The notes under the pieces are model-generated. The model searched no databases, had not been told where the DNA came from, and saw only the letters and a list, made by a program, of their open reading frames with translations. Positions 16,276 through 25,700 of a DNA stretch of 64,000 bases are shown here, one piece after another. The translations under genes were made by a program, and so were the position numbers. Each line of letters opens with the position of its first letter. Within the stretch, counting starts at the first letter, position 1. Source of the DNA: Planctomycetota bacterium (lineage in GTDB: Bacteria > Planctomycetota > UBA1135 > UBA2386); assembly GCA_020638735.1 (NCBI GenBank), contig JACKHZ010000012.1, positions 62,001 to 126,000 of the forward strand, given 5' to 3'.

Positions 16276-16596
16276 TCAGTCGCTGTCGTCGGTCGGGGTG
16301 CTCGAGTGGATCTTCACCGAGATCGTGCCGACCTCGAAGGCGCCATCGGTACGGCGCGACGCGCCGGCCTCGAGCAGTTCCTGATGCACCCGCACGAGGT
16401 TGGCGACGAGGGCGGTCACCTGCAGGTGTGGTCCGGATGGCAGCAGGCGGACGGCTTGCGCGGGCATGGCGGCGAGGGGCACGCAGAGGTCGTCGTGCGC
16501 GCTCGAGCCGAGCGTCTGTGGCCAACGGCCGGCGTCGTTGCACACCTCGATGCGACAGCGCTCGCCGCTGCTGGCGTCGAAGGCGTCGCACCACAT
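16276..16596 (-). CDS. Small hypothetical protein, cytoplasmic
   Basis: 106 residues from ATG 16596 (MWCDAFDASSGERCRIEVCND). The open frame extends further upstream, but that part is low-complexity and overlaps the likely promoter of the divergent gene at 16816, so I chose the internal ATG. The visible features are three cysteines near the start, a C-V-P-L-A-A-M segment, and a helix (L-V-A-N-L-V-R-V-H-Q-E-L-L-E-A-G). No family is recognised. Its reading frame has plausible composition, but evidence for expression is only positional. Confidence 0.5.
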   Translation of the reverse strand: MWCDAFDASSGERCRIEVCNDAGRWPQTLGSSAHDDLCVPLAAMPAQAVRLLPSGPHLQVTALVANLVRVHQELLEAGASRRTDGAFEVGTISVKIHSSTPTDDSD

Positions 16597-16802
16597 GCTC
16601 GAAGGAGTGTCGGTCAAGGGCTGTGGCGGTTGGCGAATGGCGTCCCCGACCTCTCGCGCCGGCAGCGACGATGCGGTCCCGTCGGGCCCACGAGGAACAT
16701 AGTCGCACGTAGCCCGAGACCGCACACGCGAACGTTCCGAGCAGCCGCTCCGGGTCGCGGCGGCGCGACCGCGCGCCGCTGGTGACGCCCCGGTCGGCCG
16801 AC

Positions 16803-16808
16803 TATGCT
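16803..16808 (+). promoter_or_regulatory. Putative -10 box (TATGCT), leaderless geometry
   Basis: TATGCT ends exactly 7 nt before ATG 16816, which would place the transcription start at or beside the start codon. Confidence 0.45.
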
Positions 16809-16815
16809 CGCCGCG

Positions 16816-17034
16816 ATGGCAGGTGGTCCCTTCGCGGCGGTGGTTCCGTGCCAGGTGTGCATGGTCGATCTGCACGAGCTCACGCCGGCGGATCGGCTCG
16901 TCGAAGGTCGCGAGAGCGATGATTATCGCTGCGGCAAGGGTCACCGATTCGGCCTGGACTGGCGCAGCGGCCCGGCCGCCGAGCCGCAGTGGCCACCCGA
17001 TCCCGATCTGGTAAGGGCCTTCGCCCGCGACTGA
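16816..17034 (+). CDS. Small Cys/His (possible zinc-ribbon) protein
   Basis: 72 residues from ATG 16816; an upstream ATG at 16804 lies inside the putative -10 box and is therefore unlikely. It carries C-Q-V-C near the start and C-G-K-G-H-R-F-G-L-D-W in the middle, a two-part set of Cys/His ligands consistent with a one-zinc ribbon. There is no signal peptide. The tail is proline-rich. The gene ends 22 bp before the hybrid kinase gene's end on the opposite strand. Zinc binding is inferred from the spacing of ligands only. Confidence 0.6.
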   Translation: MAGGPFAAVVPCQVCMVDLHELTPADRLVEGRESDDYRCGKGHRFGLDWRSGPAAEPQWPPDPDLVRAFARD

Positions 17035-17056
17035 GATCGGGCGCGCTCCGGGGCCG

Positions 17057-19603
17057 TCAGCCGCCGGTGACCTCTGTCTGGCCGTGCCCGGCCAGCATCT
17101 CGGTGACCGCCGCCTGCAGCGCCTCGGGCGCGAACGGCTTCTGCACGACCGACGAGTTGGCGATCTCGACGTGGCGGGCGTCGCGGGCGTGCCCGGTCAT
17201 GAACAGCACCGGCAGATCCGGGGCGAGCTCGCGCAGGCGCCGCGCCAGCGCCGGGCCGTCCATGCGCGGCATCGTCACGTCCAGGACCGCGAGCGACAAG
17301 GCGTCGCGGTGCCGTTCGGCGACCTGCAGCGCCCGCTCGGCGTCGGCCGCTTCCAGGACCCGCGCGTCGATGCGCTCGAGGCTGCGTCGCGCGACGTCGC
17401 GCACGAACGGTTCGTCGTCGACCACCAGCACCAGCAGCTGAGCGCGGGGGCGGGCCGGCGTCGCCTTGCGTGGGGCCGACGGCAAGGTGACGGTCGGTTC
17501 GACGGCGGCTGCGCCGACTTGCGCGGCGGTGCTGCGCGGCAGGTAGACCCGGAAGCAGGCGCCTTCGCCGCGGGCGCTGACGATCTCGACGACGCCGCCG
17601 TGCCGGCGCAACGCGCTGAAGCTGGCGGCCAGACCGAGGCCGCGGCCGGCGAAGCGGGTGGAGAAGAAGGGGTCGAAGACGCGCCGGATGGTCGCGTCGT
17701 CCATGCCTTCGCCGTGGTCGCGGATGCTGACCACGACGCAGTCGCGCGCCGCGCCGTGGAACTCGCCGAACCAGTTGCCGGTGGGGGGGTGGCCCGGCAG
17801 CTGCGCCTGGAGCACCTGCAGGTCGATGCGTCCGCTGCCGTGCATCGCGTCACCGGCGTTGACCAGCATGTTCATCAGCACCTGCTCGATCTGGCTGGTG
17901 TCCACCTCGACCATGCACGGGGCATCGCACAGCCTGACGTCGACCTCCACGCGGCCGCCGAGGCCCACCCGCGCCAGCGGCAGCAGCGACGTCACCAGGT
18001 CGCGCAGGTCGACGTGCTGGCGCGTCGACGACGTCTCCCGCGCGTACTGCATCAGGTCGCGGCACAGCTTGGCCGCGCGCTGCGACGAGCTGAGCACCTG
18101 CTCCAGCATCTCCCGGGACTCGCCGGCCATGTGCTGGTCCTCGAGCAGCATCTGCGCGTTGCCGAGCACGCTGACGAGGATGTTGTTGAAGTCGTGGGCG
18201 AAGCCGCCGGCCAGCATGCCGATGCTGTCGAGCCGCTCGAGCTGCCGCAGGTTGCGCTCCAGCGCCTCGCGCTCCTGCTGCATGCGGGCGCGCGCCTCGA
18301 GCTCGTTCTCGAGCTCGCGGTTGCCGCGTTCGAGGCGGCGCTTGGCGCGCAGCAGCAGGCCGGCGAAGGTCCCGACCAGCAGCAGGATGCCGGCGCTGCC
18401 CCACAGCAGCAGGCGGTCGAACCGGTTGTTCATCGCCGCCAGGCGCCGCTCGTAGTCGTCCTTGCTGCGGCGCATCTCGCTGCGCATCTGCTCGCTCTCC
18501 CGCCACAGTCGCGAGCGGTCGGTGATGTTGGCGTTCTTGGCCAGCTGGCGACGGATCTCGACGGCGCGTCCGCCGAAGGCCCGCGCCCGGTCCACGTCAC
18601 CCCCCGTCGCGGCGATCTGCGCGGCGGTCTCCAGCAGGTCGGGCATGCGTCCGTCGAGGTACATGCCCTCGAGTGCGGCGATCGCCTTCTCGGAGAACTG
18701 CATCGCGGTCGTCGCGTCGCCGTGCAGCAGGTGCATCTGCGCCAGCAGGTCGTTGGCCAGGGCCAGCAGCTCGCGGTCGCCGATCTGCTTGCAGAGGGCG
18801 AGGTTCTCCTCGGCCATGGCGATCGCCGCCGCGGGGTCGTCGTTGGCCCGGGTGCTGGCGCGGTAGTACATCATCACCGACTGCGAGGCGCGGTCGCCGA
18901 GGCGGGCCGCGGTGTCGAGGTTCTCCGACAGCAGCTTCGCCGCGGCCTCGAGATCGCCGGTCGCCTGCCGGGCGCGCACCAGCAGCATGTCGGAGGCCAG
19001 CATCGCCGACGGCGCGCCGCTGTGACGCGCGCGCTCACGCAGGCGCTCCGTCTCGACGAGCGGGTCCTCCGACCAGTTGAGCACGTTGATCGCGACGATG
19101 TCGATGTGCACCAGCATCGCCTCGTCGCCGGCGCGGTCGGCCAAATCGTACGCCCGCCGCAGCTCGGACATGAACTCGGGCGGTCGGTCGAGCGTGTGCC
19201 ACAGCAACGACAGCCAGAACGCGAAGCGCGCCTGCTCCGGCATCGGCGCGGCATCCGGCATCACGGCGACCGCGCGTGCGTGGGCCGCCATCGCCGCGTC
19301 GCGCCCCTGCGTCTTGGACAGCGCGCGGGCCTCGGCCAACGAGGCCAAGCCCTCGACGATGGCGTCGCCCTGGTCGTGGGCGGTGCGGACCAGCGCCGCA
19401 GCGTGCGTCGCGGCCTCGGCCACGTCATAGCGGATCAGCGCGTCCGCCTCGTCCAGCAACGCCATGCGCTGCGCGTGTGAGCCCGGCTCGGCGGCCTGGA
19501 CCGCGGCCTGCGCTGCCTTGACCAGCTCCTGCGCTGACGCAGACGAAGCGGCGGCGACGGCGATCGCTGCGAGCGCGACGCGCAAGGCTGGACGGATGGG
19601 CAT
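17057..19603 (-). CDS. Hybrid sensor histidine kinase with periplasmic TPR-like sensor and receiver domain
   Basis: 848 residues from ATG 19603 (MPIRPALRVALAAIAVAAAS signal sequence). Residues 30-385 are TPR-like helical repeats and are probably extracytoplasmic. One membrane helix (about 391-417, SAGILLLVGTFAGLLLRAK) is followed by a charged coiled coil. The HisKA motif is G-G-F-A-H-D-F-N-N-I-L with the phospho-acceptor His at about 469. The ATPase domain has N-M-L-V-N-A-G-D-A-M and D-H-G-E-G-M. A receiver domain at the C-terminus (about 720-840) has L-A-V-L-D-V-T-M-P-R-M-D-G with the acceptor Asp near 774, and ends V-V-Q-K-P-F-A-P-E. There is no DNA-binding output. It sits 62 bp downstream of a second hybrid kinase and has its own putative -10 box. 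Confidence 0.92.
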   Translation of the reverse strand: MPIRPALRVALAAIAVAAASSASAQELVKAAQAAVQAAEPGSHAQRMALLDEADALIRYDVAEAATHAAALVRTAHDQGDAIVEGLASLAEARALSKTQGRDAAMAAHARAVAVMPDAAPMPEQARFAFWLSLLWHTLDRPPEFMSELRRAYDLADRAGDEAMLVHIDIVAINVLNWSEDPLVETERLRERARHSGAPSAMLASDMLLVRARQATGDLEAAAKLLSENLDTAARLGDRASQSVMMYYRASTRANDDPAAAIAMAEENLALCKQIGDRELLALANDLLAQMHLLHGDATTAMQFSEKAIAALEGMYLDGRMPDLLETAAQIAATGGDVDRARAFGGRAVEIRRQLAKNANITDRSRLWRESEQMRSEMRRSKDDYERRLAAMNNRFDRLLLWGSAGILLLVGTFAGLLLRAKRRLERGNRELENELEARARMQQEREALERNLRQLERLDSIGMLAGGFAHDFNNILVSVLGNAQMLLEDQHMAGESREMLEQVLSSSQRAAKLCRDLMQYARETSSTRQHVDLRDLVTSLLPLARVGLGGRVEVDVRLCDAPCMVEVDTSQIEQVLMNMLVNAGDAMHGSGRIDLQVLQAQLPGHPPTGNWFGEFHGAARDCVVVSIRDHGEGMDDATIRRVFDPFFSTRFAGRGLGLAASFSALRRHGGVVEIVSARGEGACFRVYLPRSTAAQVGAAAVEPTVTLPSAPRKATPARPRAQLLVLVVDDEPFVRDVARRSLERIDARVLEAADAERALQVAERHRDALSLAVLDVTMPRMDGPALARRLRELAPDLPVLFMTGHARDARHVEIANSSVVQKPFAPEALQAAVTEMLAGHGQTEVTGG

Positions 19604-19609
19604 TCGGGG

Positions 19610-19615
19610 AAGGTA
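19610..19615 (-). promoter_or_regulatory. Putative -10 box (TACCTT), leaderless geometry
   Basis: On the minus strand TACCTT ends 6 nt before ATG 19603. It would allow the downstream kinase to be expressed independently of the upstream one. Confidence 0.4.
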
Positions 19616-19665
19616 GCCGCCGCCTTTCGCCCGCGCATCTCCCAGCCGGATCGGGCCGCTCCGAT

Positions 19666-22089
19666 TCAGCGCGCCAGCGCGGCGCGGATCGCGCTCGCCA
19701 GTTCCGTCGCGGAGTAGGGCTTGGGCAGGAACGCGACCATGTCCTTCTCGATGCCGAAGCGCAGCACGTCGTCGGTGGTGTAGCCGCTGGTGAACACCAC
19801 CCGTACGCCGGGCCGGTCGACCTGCAGCCGCTCGGCCAGCTGTCGGCCGCCCATTCCGGGCATGACCACGTCGGTGAACAGCACGTCGATGTGCGCAAGC
19901 GTCTCCGCCACCTCGAGCGCCTGCTCGCTGCAGTCGGCGGCGTGGACCTCGTAGCCGTAGTGCTCGAGGATGCGCGCGGCCAGCTTGCGGTTGTCGTTGT
20001 CGTCTTCGACGACCAGCACGACCTCCCGGTTGGAGGTGCGCAGCTCGGGGGCGCGGGGGGAAGCCGCGGCCGGTGTGGTCGGGGCCATCGGCAGGTGAAC
20101 GGTGAAGGCGCTGCCCATGCCGGGCGCGCTGTCCACCGAGATGCGGCCGTGACTGCCTTGCACGATGCTCAGCACGGTCGACAGGCCGAGGCCGGTGCCC
20201 TGTCCGGGCGCCTTGGTGGTGAAGAACGGCTCGAACAGCCGCGCCTGGGTCTCGCGGTCCATGCCGCAGCCCGTGTCGCGCACGATCAGGCGCATCCACG
20301 GCCGATCGTCGTCACCGACGACGCGGTCGACGTGCACGTTGATCGAGCCGCCGTGCGTCAACGCGTCGCGGGCGTTGACCACGAGGTTGAGCACGACCTG
20401 CTGGAACTGGCTGCGGTCGGCGTGGATCGGCGCGCTGTCGGCGCAGCGCAGGTTGACGCTGATGTTGGCCTCCACGAGGCGGCGCACCATCGGCATCATC
20501 TCGGTGATCACGGCGCAGGCGTCGAACACCTCGGTGCGCGTCATGGTCACGCGGCCGAACGCGAGCAGCTGGCGGGTCAGGGCCGCCCCGCGCAGCGCGG
20601 CCTTGCGGATCTGGTCGACCAGCTCTTCGCGCTCGTCGTGATCGGCGATGCGCAGCGCCTCGGTGAACCCCAGCACCGCCGTCAGGATGTTGTTGAAGTC
20701 GTGGGCGACGCCGCCGGCGAGCATGCCGACCGCCTCGATCTTCTGCGACTGGCGCAGCTGCTGTTCGAGCTGCTCCTTCTCGTTGGCGGCGCGCACGCGG
20801 TCGGTGACCTCCCACGAGAACACCACCACCGCCTCGACGCCGCCGGCGTGGTCGAAGACCGGGAAGTAGACGCTCTCCAGCCAGAAGCGCTCGCGACGCA
20901 CCTGCCAGCCGTCGTGTTCGGGGCCGGTCAGGTCCAGTTCGTGACACTCGATCTGCGTCGCGCGGCCGGCGAGCGCCTGCTCGAAGGCGTCGGCGAAGCC
21001 GTTCTGCTGCGAGACCGGGTCGAGCAGGATGTTGTAGCGGCCGACGCTGTAATCGAGGCTCGGCAGGCCGATCAGCCGCTGCATCGCCGGGTTGAGGCGG
21101 CGCGACGTTCCGTCCGGCGCGTAGACCTGGATGCCGATCGGGCTGCCGTCGATGACCGCCTTGAGGAAGCGTTCGCGCTCGCGCACCTGCTCCTCCGCTT
21201 CGCTGCGCGCCAACGACTCGAGCGCGGTGGCCAGGTACGAGGCGACCGTGCAGGCGAAGTCGATCTCGTGCGGCTGCCAGACGTGCGGGCCGCCGACGTG
21301 CTCCAGGCACAACGTGCCGTAGCAGCGGCCGCCGAAACGGATCACCGCGTCGAGCATGGCGGTGATGCCGTTGGGGCGCAGGTAGGTGTCGAGATAGCCG
21401 GCGGCGCGCGGGTCGTGCCCGGTGTCGTGAACGTCGACGTAGAGCGAGCGACGCAGCGTGTCGAAGGCCGCCTCGTAGCTCGCCGCGCCCATCGGCGGTT
21501 CGACGCTGTGGCGGTCGGGCGTGCGCTGGTAGAGGTCCAGGCAGCGCAGCTCGCGGTCGTCGTCGGCGAACAGCCAGAGCGACGCGCGCTCGGCGTCGTA
21601 GAGCTGGCAGATGCGCTCCAGCAAGCCGCGCACGACCGACGTCAGGTTGGTGCGGGTGACCGGCGTCCTGGCCAGCCAGTCCTGCAGCTCGTGCTGTTCG
21701 CGCAGCAGCAGGTGTTGCTGCGGTCGCCGTTCGTTCGCGAGGCGGCCGTCCCAGCTGACCTGGACCAGGTGCTCGGCGGCGAGCGGGGTGATGCGCATCG
21801 TGACCGTGACGCCGGCCTCGTTGGTCCAGCGCCGCAGGGTCGCGCGGCCCGTGGTGCACGCGGCCACAAGTTCGGCGTGTTCGGTCGACGGCGGGGCGAT
21901 CGCCCGGCGCAGCGCCTCCTCGGCGTCGATACCCTCGCTGGCGCCGGCGAGTCGTGCTGCGGCGTTGGCGATCAGGACCGTCGGGGTCGAGGCGGAGTCC
22001 TGGTGCAGCACGACCGCGGGAGCGGCGAGGTGCTCCAGCGACTGCCTCAGGAGATCCGCAGCGACCGATGGCATCGGTTCGGTGCGCAT
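19666..22089 (-). CDS. Hybrid sensor histidine kinase with GAF and PAS domains and a receiver domain
   Basis: 807 residues from ATG 22089 (MRTEPMPSVAADLLRQ); ATG 22074 is also possible. No signal peptide or membrane helix is seen, so this kinase is cytoplasmic. Domain order: a short PAS-like region (about 15-100), a GAF domain (about 125-300, with Y-D-A-E-R-A-S-L-W-L-F and G-G-R-C-Y-G-T-L-C-L-E), a PAS domain (about 305-430, G-S-P-I-G-I-Q-V-Y-A-P-D-G), HisKA with G-G-V-A-H-D-F-N-N (His about 463), an ATPase domain (N-L-V-V-N-A-R-D-A-L, D-T-G-C-G-M), and a receiver (I-D-V-L-F-T-D-V-V-M-P-G-M-G-G, Asp about 740). It lies upstream of, and on the same strand as, the TPR-sensor kinase. No dedicated response regulator is nearby. 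Confidence 0.92.
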   Translation of the reverse strand: MRTEPMPSVAADLLRQSLEHLAAPAVVLHQDSASTPTVLIANAAARLAGASEGIDAEEALRRAIAPPSTEHAELVAACTTGRATLRRWTNEAGVTVTMRITPLAAEHLVQVSWDGRLANERRPQQHLLLREQHELQDWLARTPVTRTNLTSVVRGLLERICQLYDAERASLWLFADDDRELRCLDLYQRTPDRHSVEPPMGAASYEAAFDTLRRSLYVDVHDTGHDPRAAGYLDTYLRPNGITAMLDAVIRFGGRCYGTLCLEHVGGPHVWQPHEIDFACTVASYLATALESLARSEAEEQVRERERFLKAVIDGSPIGIQVYAPDGTSRRLNPAMQRLIGLPSLDYSVGRYNILLDPVSQQNGFADAFEQALAGRATQIECHELDLTGPEHDGWQVRRERFWLESVYFPVFDHAGGVEAVVVFSWEVTDRVRAANEKEQLEQQLRQSQKIEAVGMLAGGVAHDFNNILTAVLGFTEALRIADHDEREELVDQIRKAALRGAALTRQLLAFGRVTMTRTEVFDACAVITEMMPMVRRLVEANISVNLRCADSAPIHADRSQFQQVVLNLVVNARDALTHGGSINVHVDRVVGDDDRPWMRLIVRDTGCGMDRETQARLFEPFFTTKAPGQGTGLGLSTVLSIVQGSHGRISVDSAPGMGSAFTVHLPMAPTTPAAASPRAPELRTSNREVVLVVEDDNDNRKLAARILEHYGYEVHAADCSEQALEVAETLAHIDVLFTDVVMPGMGGRQLAERLQVDRPGVRVVFTSGYTTDDVLRFGIEKDMVAFLPKPYSATELASAIRAALAR

Positions 22090-22103
22090 TGGCGAGGCGC
22101 ACG

Positions 22104-22109
22104 ACTCTA
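22104..22109 (-). promoter_or_regulatory. Putative -10 box (TAGAGT), short leader
   Basis: On the minus strand TAGAGT ends 14 nt before ATG 22089, longer than the 6-9 nt seen at other genes, so a short leader is expected. Confidence 0.35.
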
Positions 22110-22228
22110 GCGACGGCGCGGCGGGTGTCACGGTCGGTCGCGGTCGAAGTTCGTCACATGCGTGGTACGCCTCGAGGGGCCCGCGTAGCCGCGCCCTCGC
22201 GCGCGCCCCCGCGTTCCTCCCCTGCCCG

Positions 22229-22723
22229 ATGCAAGCCCTCGAACTCGCCGCACCAGGCGTCCGTGTCGATCGTCGCCATGACCAGTTGGGCGTCTTCACC
22301 ACCAGGGGCTTCGCCGTCGGCGAGGAGATCCTGACGGTGAACGGGCGCGCGGTCGACGGTCCGTCGCGCTACTCGATCCAGGTCGGTCCCGGGGTGCACG
22401 TCGAGCCGGGCGACGAGCCGGGGGGGTCGCCCCACGCGACGCGCTTCCCGTGGCAGTTCCTCAACCATGCCTGTGCGCCGACCGCGATGCTCCTCGGGCG
22501 CCGGCTGCTCGCGCGCGTGGCGTTGGTCGCGGGCGACGAGGTGACCTTCGACTACGACAGCACCGAGTGGGACATGGCGGCGCCGTTCGCCTGCGGCTGC
22601 GGTCAGCCCTGCTGCCGCCGCCGCATCGCCGGCTACCGCCACCTCTCCCGCGAAGCGCGCGACGCGCTGGCGCCGCTGGTCGCGCCGCATCTGCTGGCGT
22701 CGGCGCGCGGCGAGCGCCGTTGA
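22229..22723 (+). CDS. SET-domain protein (likely protein-lysine methyltransferase)
   Basis: 164 residues from ATG 22229 (MQALELAAPGVRVDRRHDQL). The SET signatures are present: R-G-F-A-V-G-E-E-I near the start, F-L-N-H-A-C-A-P-T-A (the NHxCxPN-type cofactor-binding motif, with T in place of N), G-D-E-V-T-F-D-Y-D-S-T-E, and a cysteine-rich post-SET tail C-G-C-G-Q-P-C-C-R-R-R that could bind zinc. Expected activity is S-adenosylmethionine-dependent lysine methylation. Its TGA overlaps a possible TTG start of the next gene (TTGA), suggesting coupling to the large NRPS-like protein. The substrate is unknown; the neighbour is a plausible candidate but nothing in the sequence proves it. Confidence 0.85.
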   Translation: MQALELAAPGVRVDRRHDQLGVFTTRGFAVGEEILTVNGRAVDGPSRYSIQVGPGVHVEPGDEPGGSPHATRFPWQFLNHACAPTAMLLGRRLLARVALVAGDEVTFDYDSTEWDMAAPFACGCGQPCCRRRIAGYRHLSREARDALAPLVAPHLLASARGERR

Positions 22724-22773
22724 CGTCCGTTGCGTCGACGGCTCGCGGCGGCGACGCTGCCCGCGCCGACGCC

Positions 22774-25700
22774 ATGCTGCTCCACGACCTGTTCCGCGCG
22801 AGCGTCGCCCGTCACCCCGACGGGCTGGCGGTCGACGTCCCGCCAGGCGCCGGCAGGGACGAACGTCGCGGGGTCACCTATCGGGAGCTGGCGGCGATGG
22901 CCGATCGGGTCGCGGCCGCGTTGGCGGGTGCGGTGACGGCGGAAGCGCGGGTCGTCGTGCTGCTGCCGCGCAGCGACCCGTGGCTGTTCGCCGCGCAGCT
23001 CGGCGTGCTGCAGGCGGGCGCGGCGCACGTCTGCCTCGACCCGGCGTTCCCGGACGACTACGTCGCGCAGGTCATCGCCGACGCCGGCGCGGCGGCGATC
23101 GTCACCGACGCGAGCGGTCAGGCGCGCTGCGCCGGCGCCGCGGCGGTGCCGTTGATCGTGCCGTCGGCCGGAGCCGCCGCCGTCGCGCCGGCCACGCCGG
23201 TGACGCCGCTGCCGGACTCGCTCGCCTACGTCATCTACACGTCGGGCACGACCGGTCGCCCCAAGGGAGTGTTGCTCGAACATCGTGGCGCGGTCAACCT
23301 GATCCGCGAAGGCGTGCGTCGCTTCGGGCTCGGGCCCGGCGATCGCATCGCGCAGGGCAGCTCGGCGGCCTACGACTCGTCGATCGAGGAGACGTGGCTG
23401 GCGCTCGCCAGCGGCGCCACGGTGGTGGTGCTCGACGATGAGACCGTTCGCCTCGGTCCCGACCTCGCGCCGTGGCTGCGCCGCGAACGCGTCACCGTGC
23501 TGTGCCCGCCGCCGACGCTGCTGCGGGCGATGGACCTGCGCGCGCCCGCCGTGGCGCTGCCGGCGCTGCGTCTCTGCTACGTCGGCGGCGAACCGCTGAG
23601 CGAAGACCTGGCGGCGACGTGGGGCGGCGCCCTGTGGCTGGAGAACGGCTACGGCCCGACCGAGTGCACGGTGACGGTGGTGCGCGGGCGCGTCCGGCCC
23701 GGCGAGCCGGTGACCATCGGCGAACCGGTGCCGCCGCACCGCGCGCTGCTGCTCGACGAACGGCTGCAGCCGGTCGCCGACGGTGAGGCCGGTGAACTGT
23801 GCATCGCCGGGCCCGGACTCGCGCGCGGCTATCTCGGCCATGACGAGCTGACGCGCGAACGCTTCCCGACGTTGCCCGAAGTCGGCCGTGTCTACCGCAC
23901 CGGCGACCTGGTGGTGCGCGATCCCGACGGACGGTTGCGCTGCCTCGGTCGCATCGACGCGCAGGTCAAGGTGCGCGGCCATCGCATCGAGCTGGAGTCG
24001 GTCGAGGCGCAGCTCGCCGCCGGTGAAGGCGTGCGCGAGGTGGTCTGTGCGGTCCAGGGGGAGGAGCCGGACCGCGAGCTGGTCGCGTTCGTCGTGCCGC
24101 GCGACCCGGCGTCGCCGCCGGACTTCGCGGCGCTGGCGCGCGTCGTCGCCGAGCGATCGCCCGGCTACGCGGTGCCGACGCGCTTCGCGTTGCTCGCGCA
24201 CGTCCCGCGCACGGTCGGCGGCAAGGTCGATCGCCGTTCGCTGCCGCAGCTGGTGACGCCGCGTCGCCGCGACCAGTCCGCACGGGAGGCTGTGGCGCTC
24301 GACGAACGCGTTCGCACGGCCATGGCCGGCGTGCTCGGACGCGACGCGCAGCAGCTCGCCCCCGACGACGACTTCTTCGCCGTCGGCGGCAACTCGCTGC
24401 GCGCGGCGCTGCTGGTCTCCGAGCTGCGCCGTTGGCCCGACCTGGCGTCGGTCGCGGTGCGCGACGTCTACGCGACGCCGAGCGCCGCGGGGCTCGCGGC
24501 GACGCTGGCGGCGCGCGCGCCGATCGCCGCGGCCGAGGCGACGGCGGCGGCCCTCGTCCCCGCGGCGCGCGTGATCGCCTTCACGTCGGCGCAGCTGCTG
24601 GTGCTGGCGGCGATGCTCGTCGTCGTCGCTGCAGTCGCCTGCGCGCTGACCTTCGGCGTGCTGCCGTCGCTGCTCGCGGCCTGGTCGCTGCCGACGGTGC
24701 TGCTGCTCGGCCCGTGGCTCTTGTCCGCCGTCCGCGCGGTGCTCGGGCTCGGCGCCTGGTGGCTGCTGGTCGCTGCCAAGGAGCTGCTGATCGGCAGCTA
24801 CCGGCCGACCAGTGTATCGGCGTGGAGCGGTCTGCGGCTGCGCCACTGGATCGTCGGCAACCTGGCGCGCGCCGTGCCGTGGGCGCTGGTCGAGGGCACG
24901 GAGCTGCACGCGGTGCTGCTGCGCGGGCTCGGCGCGCGCGTCGGTCGTCGCGTGCACCTGCACCGCGGCGTCGATCTCACCGGCGGTGGCTGGGACCTGC
25001 TGGAGATCGGCGACGACGCGACGCTCGGGCGCGAAGTCGACCTCGGGCTCTGCGAACTGCACGACGGGCGGCTGGTGATCGGCGCGGTGCGCATCGGCGA
25101 GGGCGCGGTGCTCGAGGCGCGCAGCGGCACGGCCGGCGACGTCGTCGTCGGCGACGGCGCGGTGCTCGGGCCGTTGGCGTTCGCCGCAGCGGGCGCGCGG
25201 CTCGGCGACGGCGAGCTGTGGTGCGGCGTGCCGGCGGCGCGGGTCGGGGCGGCGCCGCCGCTCGAGTCATCGCGCGAAGGCTCGTCGTGGCGTTGCTCGC
25301 TCGCAGTGCTCGCCAGTCGGCTGCTGCTGGCGCCGCTCGCGCAGTTGCCGTTGGCGTTGCTGATCGTGTGGTGGCTCGGCGCGTCGGACGCCGACGGCGA
25401 GCTGCGGCGATGGCTGGCCGGCGAGGCCGTGTTGCCGGTGCGCTGGTGGTCGGCGGCGATCGCGCTGCCGGTGCTCTGGCTGCCGCTGTCGCTGCTGGGT
25501 GCGGCGCTGTGGCTGCGCCTGTCGCCGGCCGTCGCCGCGGGCGAGCTGCCGCGCTGGTCGATGCGTTGGCACTGGCTCGAATCGCGCACCGCGCTGCTCG
25601 AACGCGCCGGGCTGTGGCTGTCGGGCACGCTGTTCTGGCCGTGGTGGCTGCGGCTCGCCGGCATGCGCGTCGGCCGCGACGTCGAGGTCAGCACGATCCT

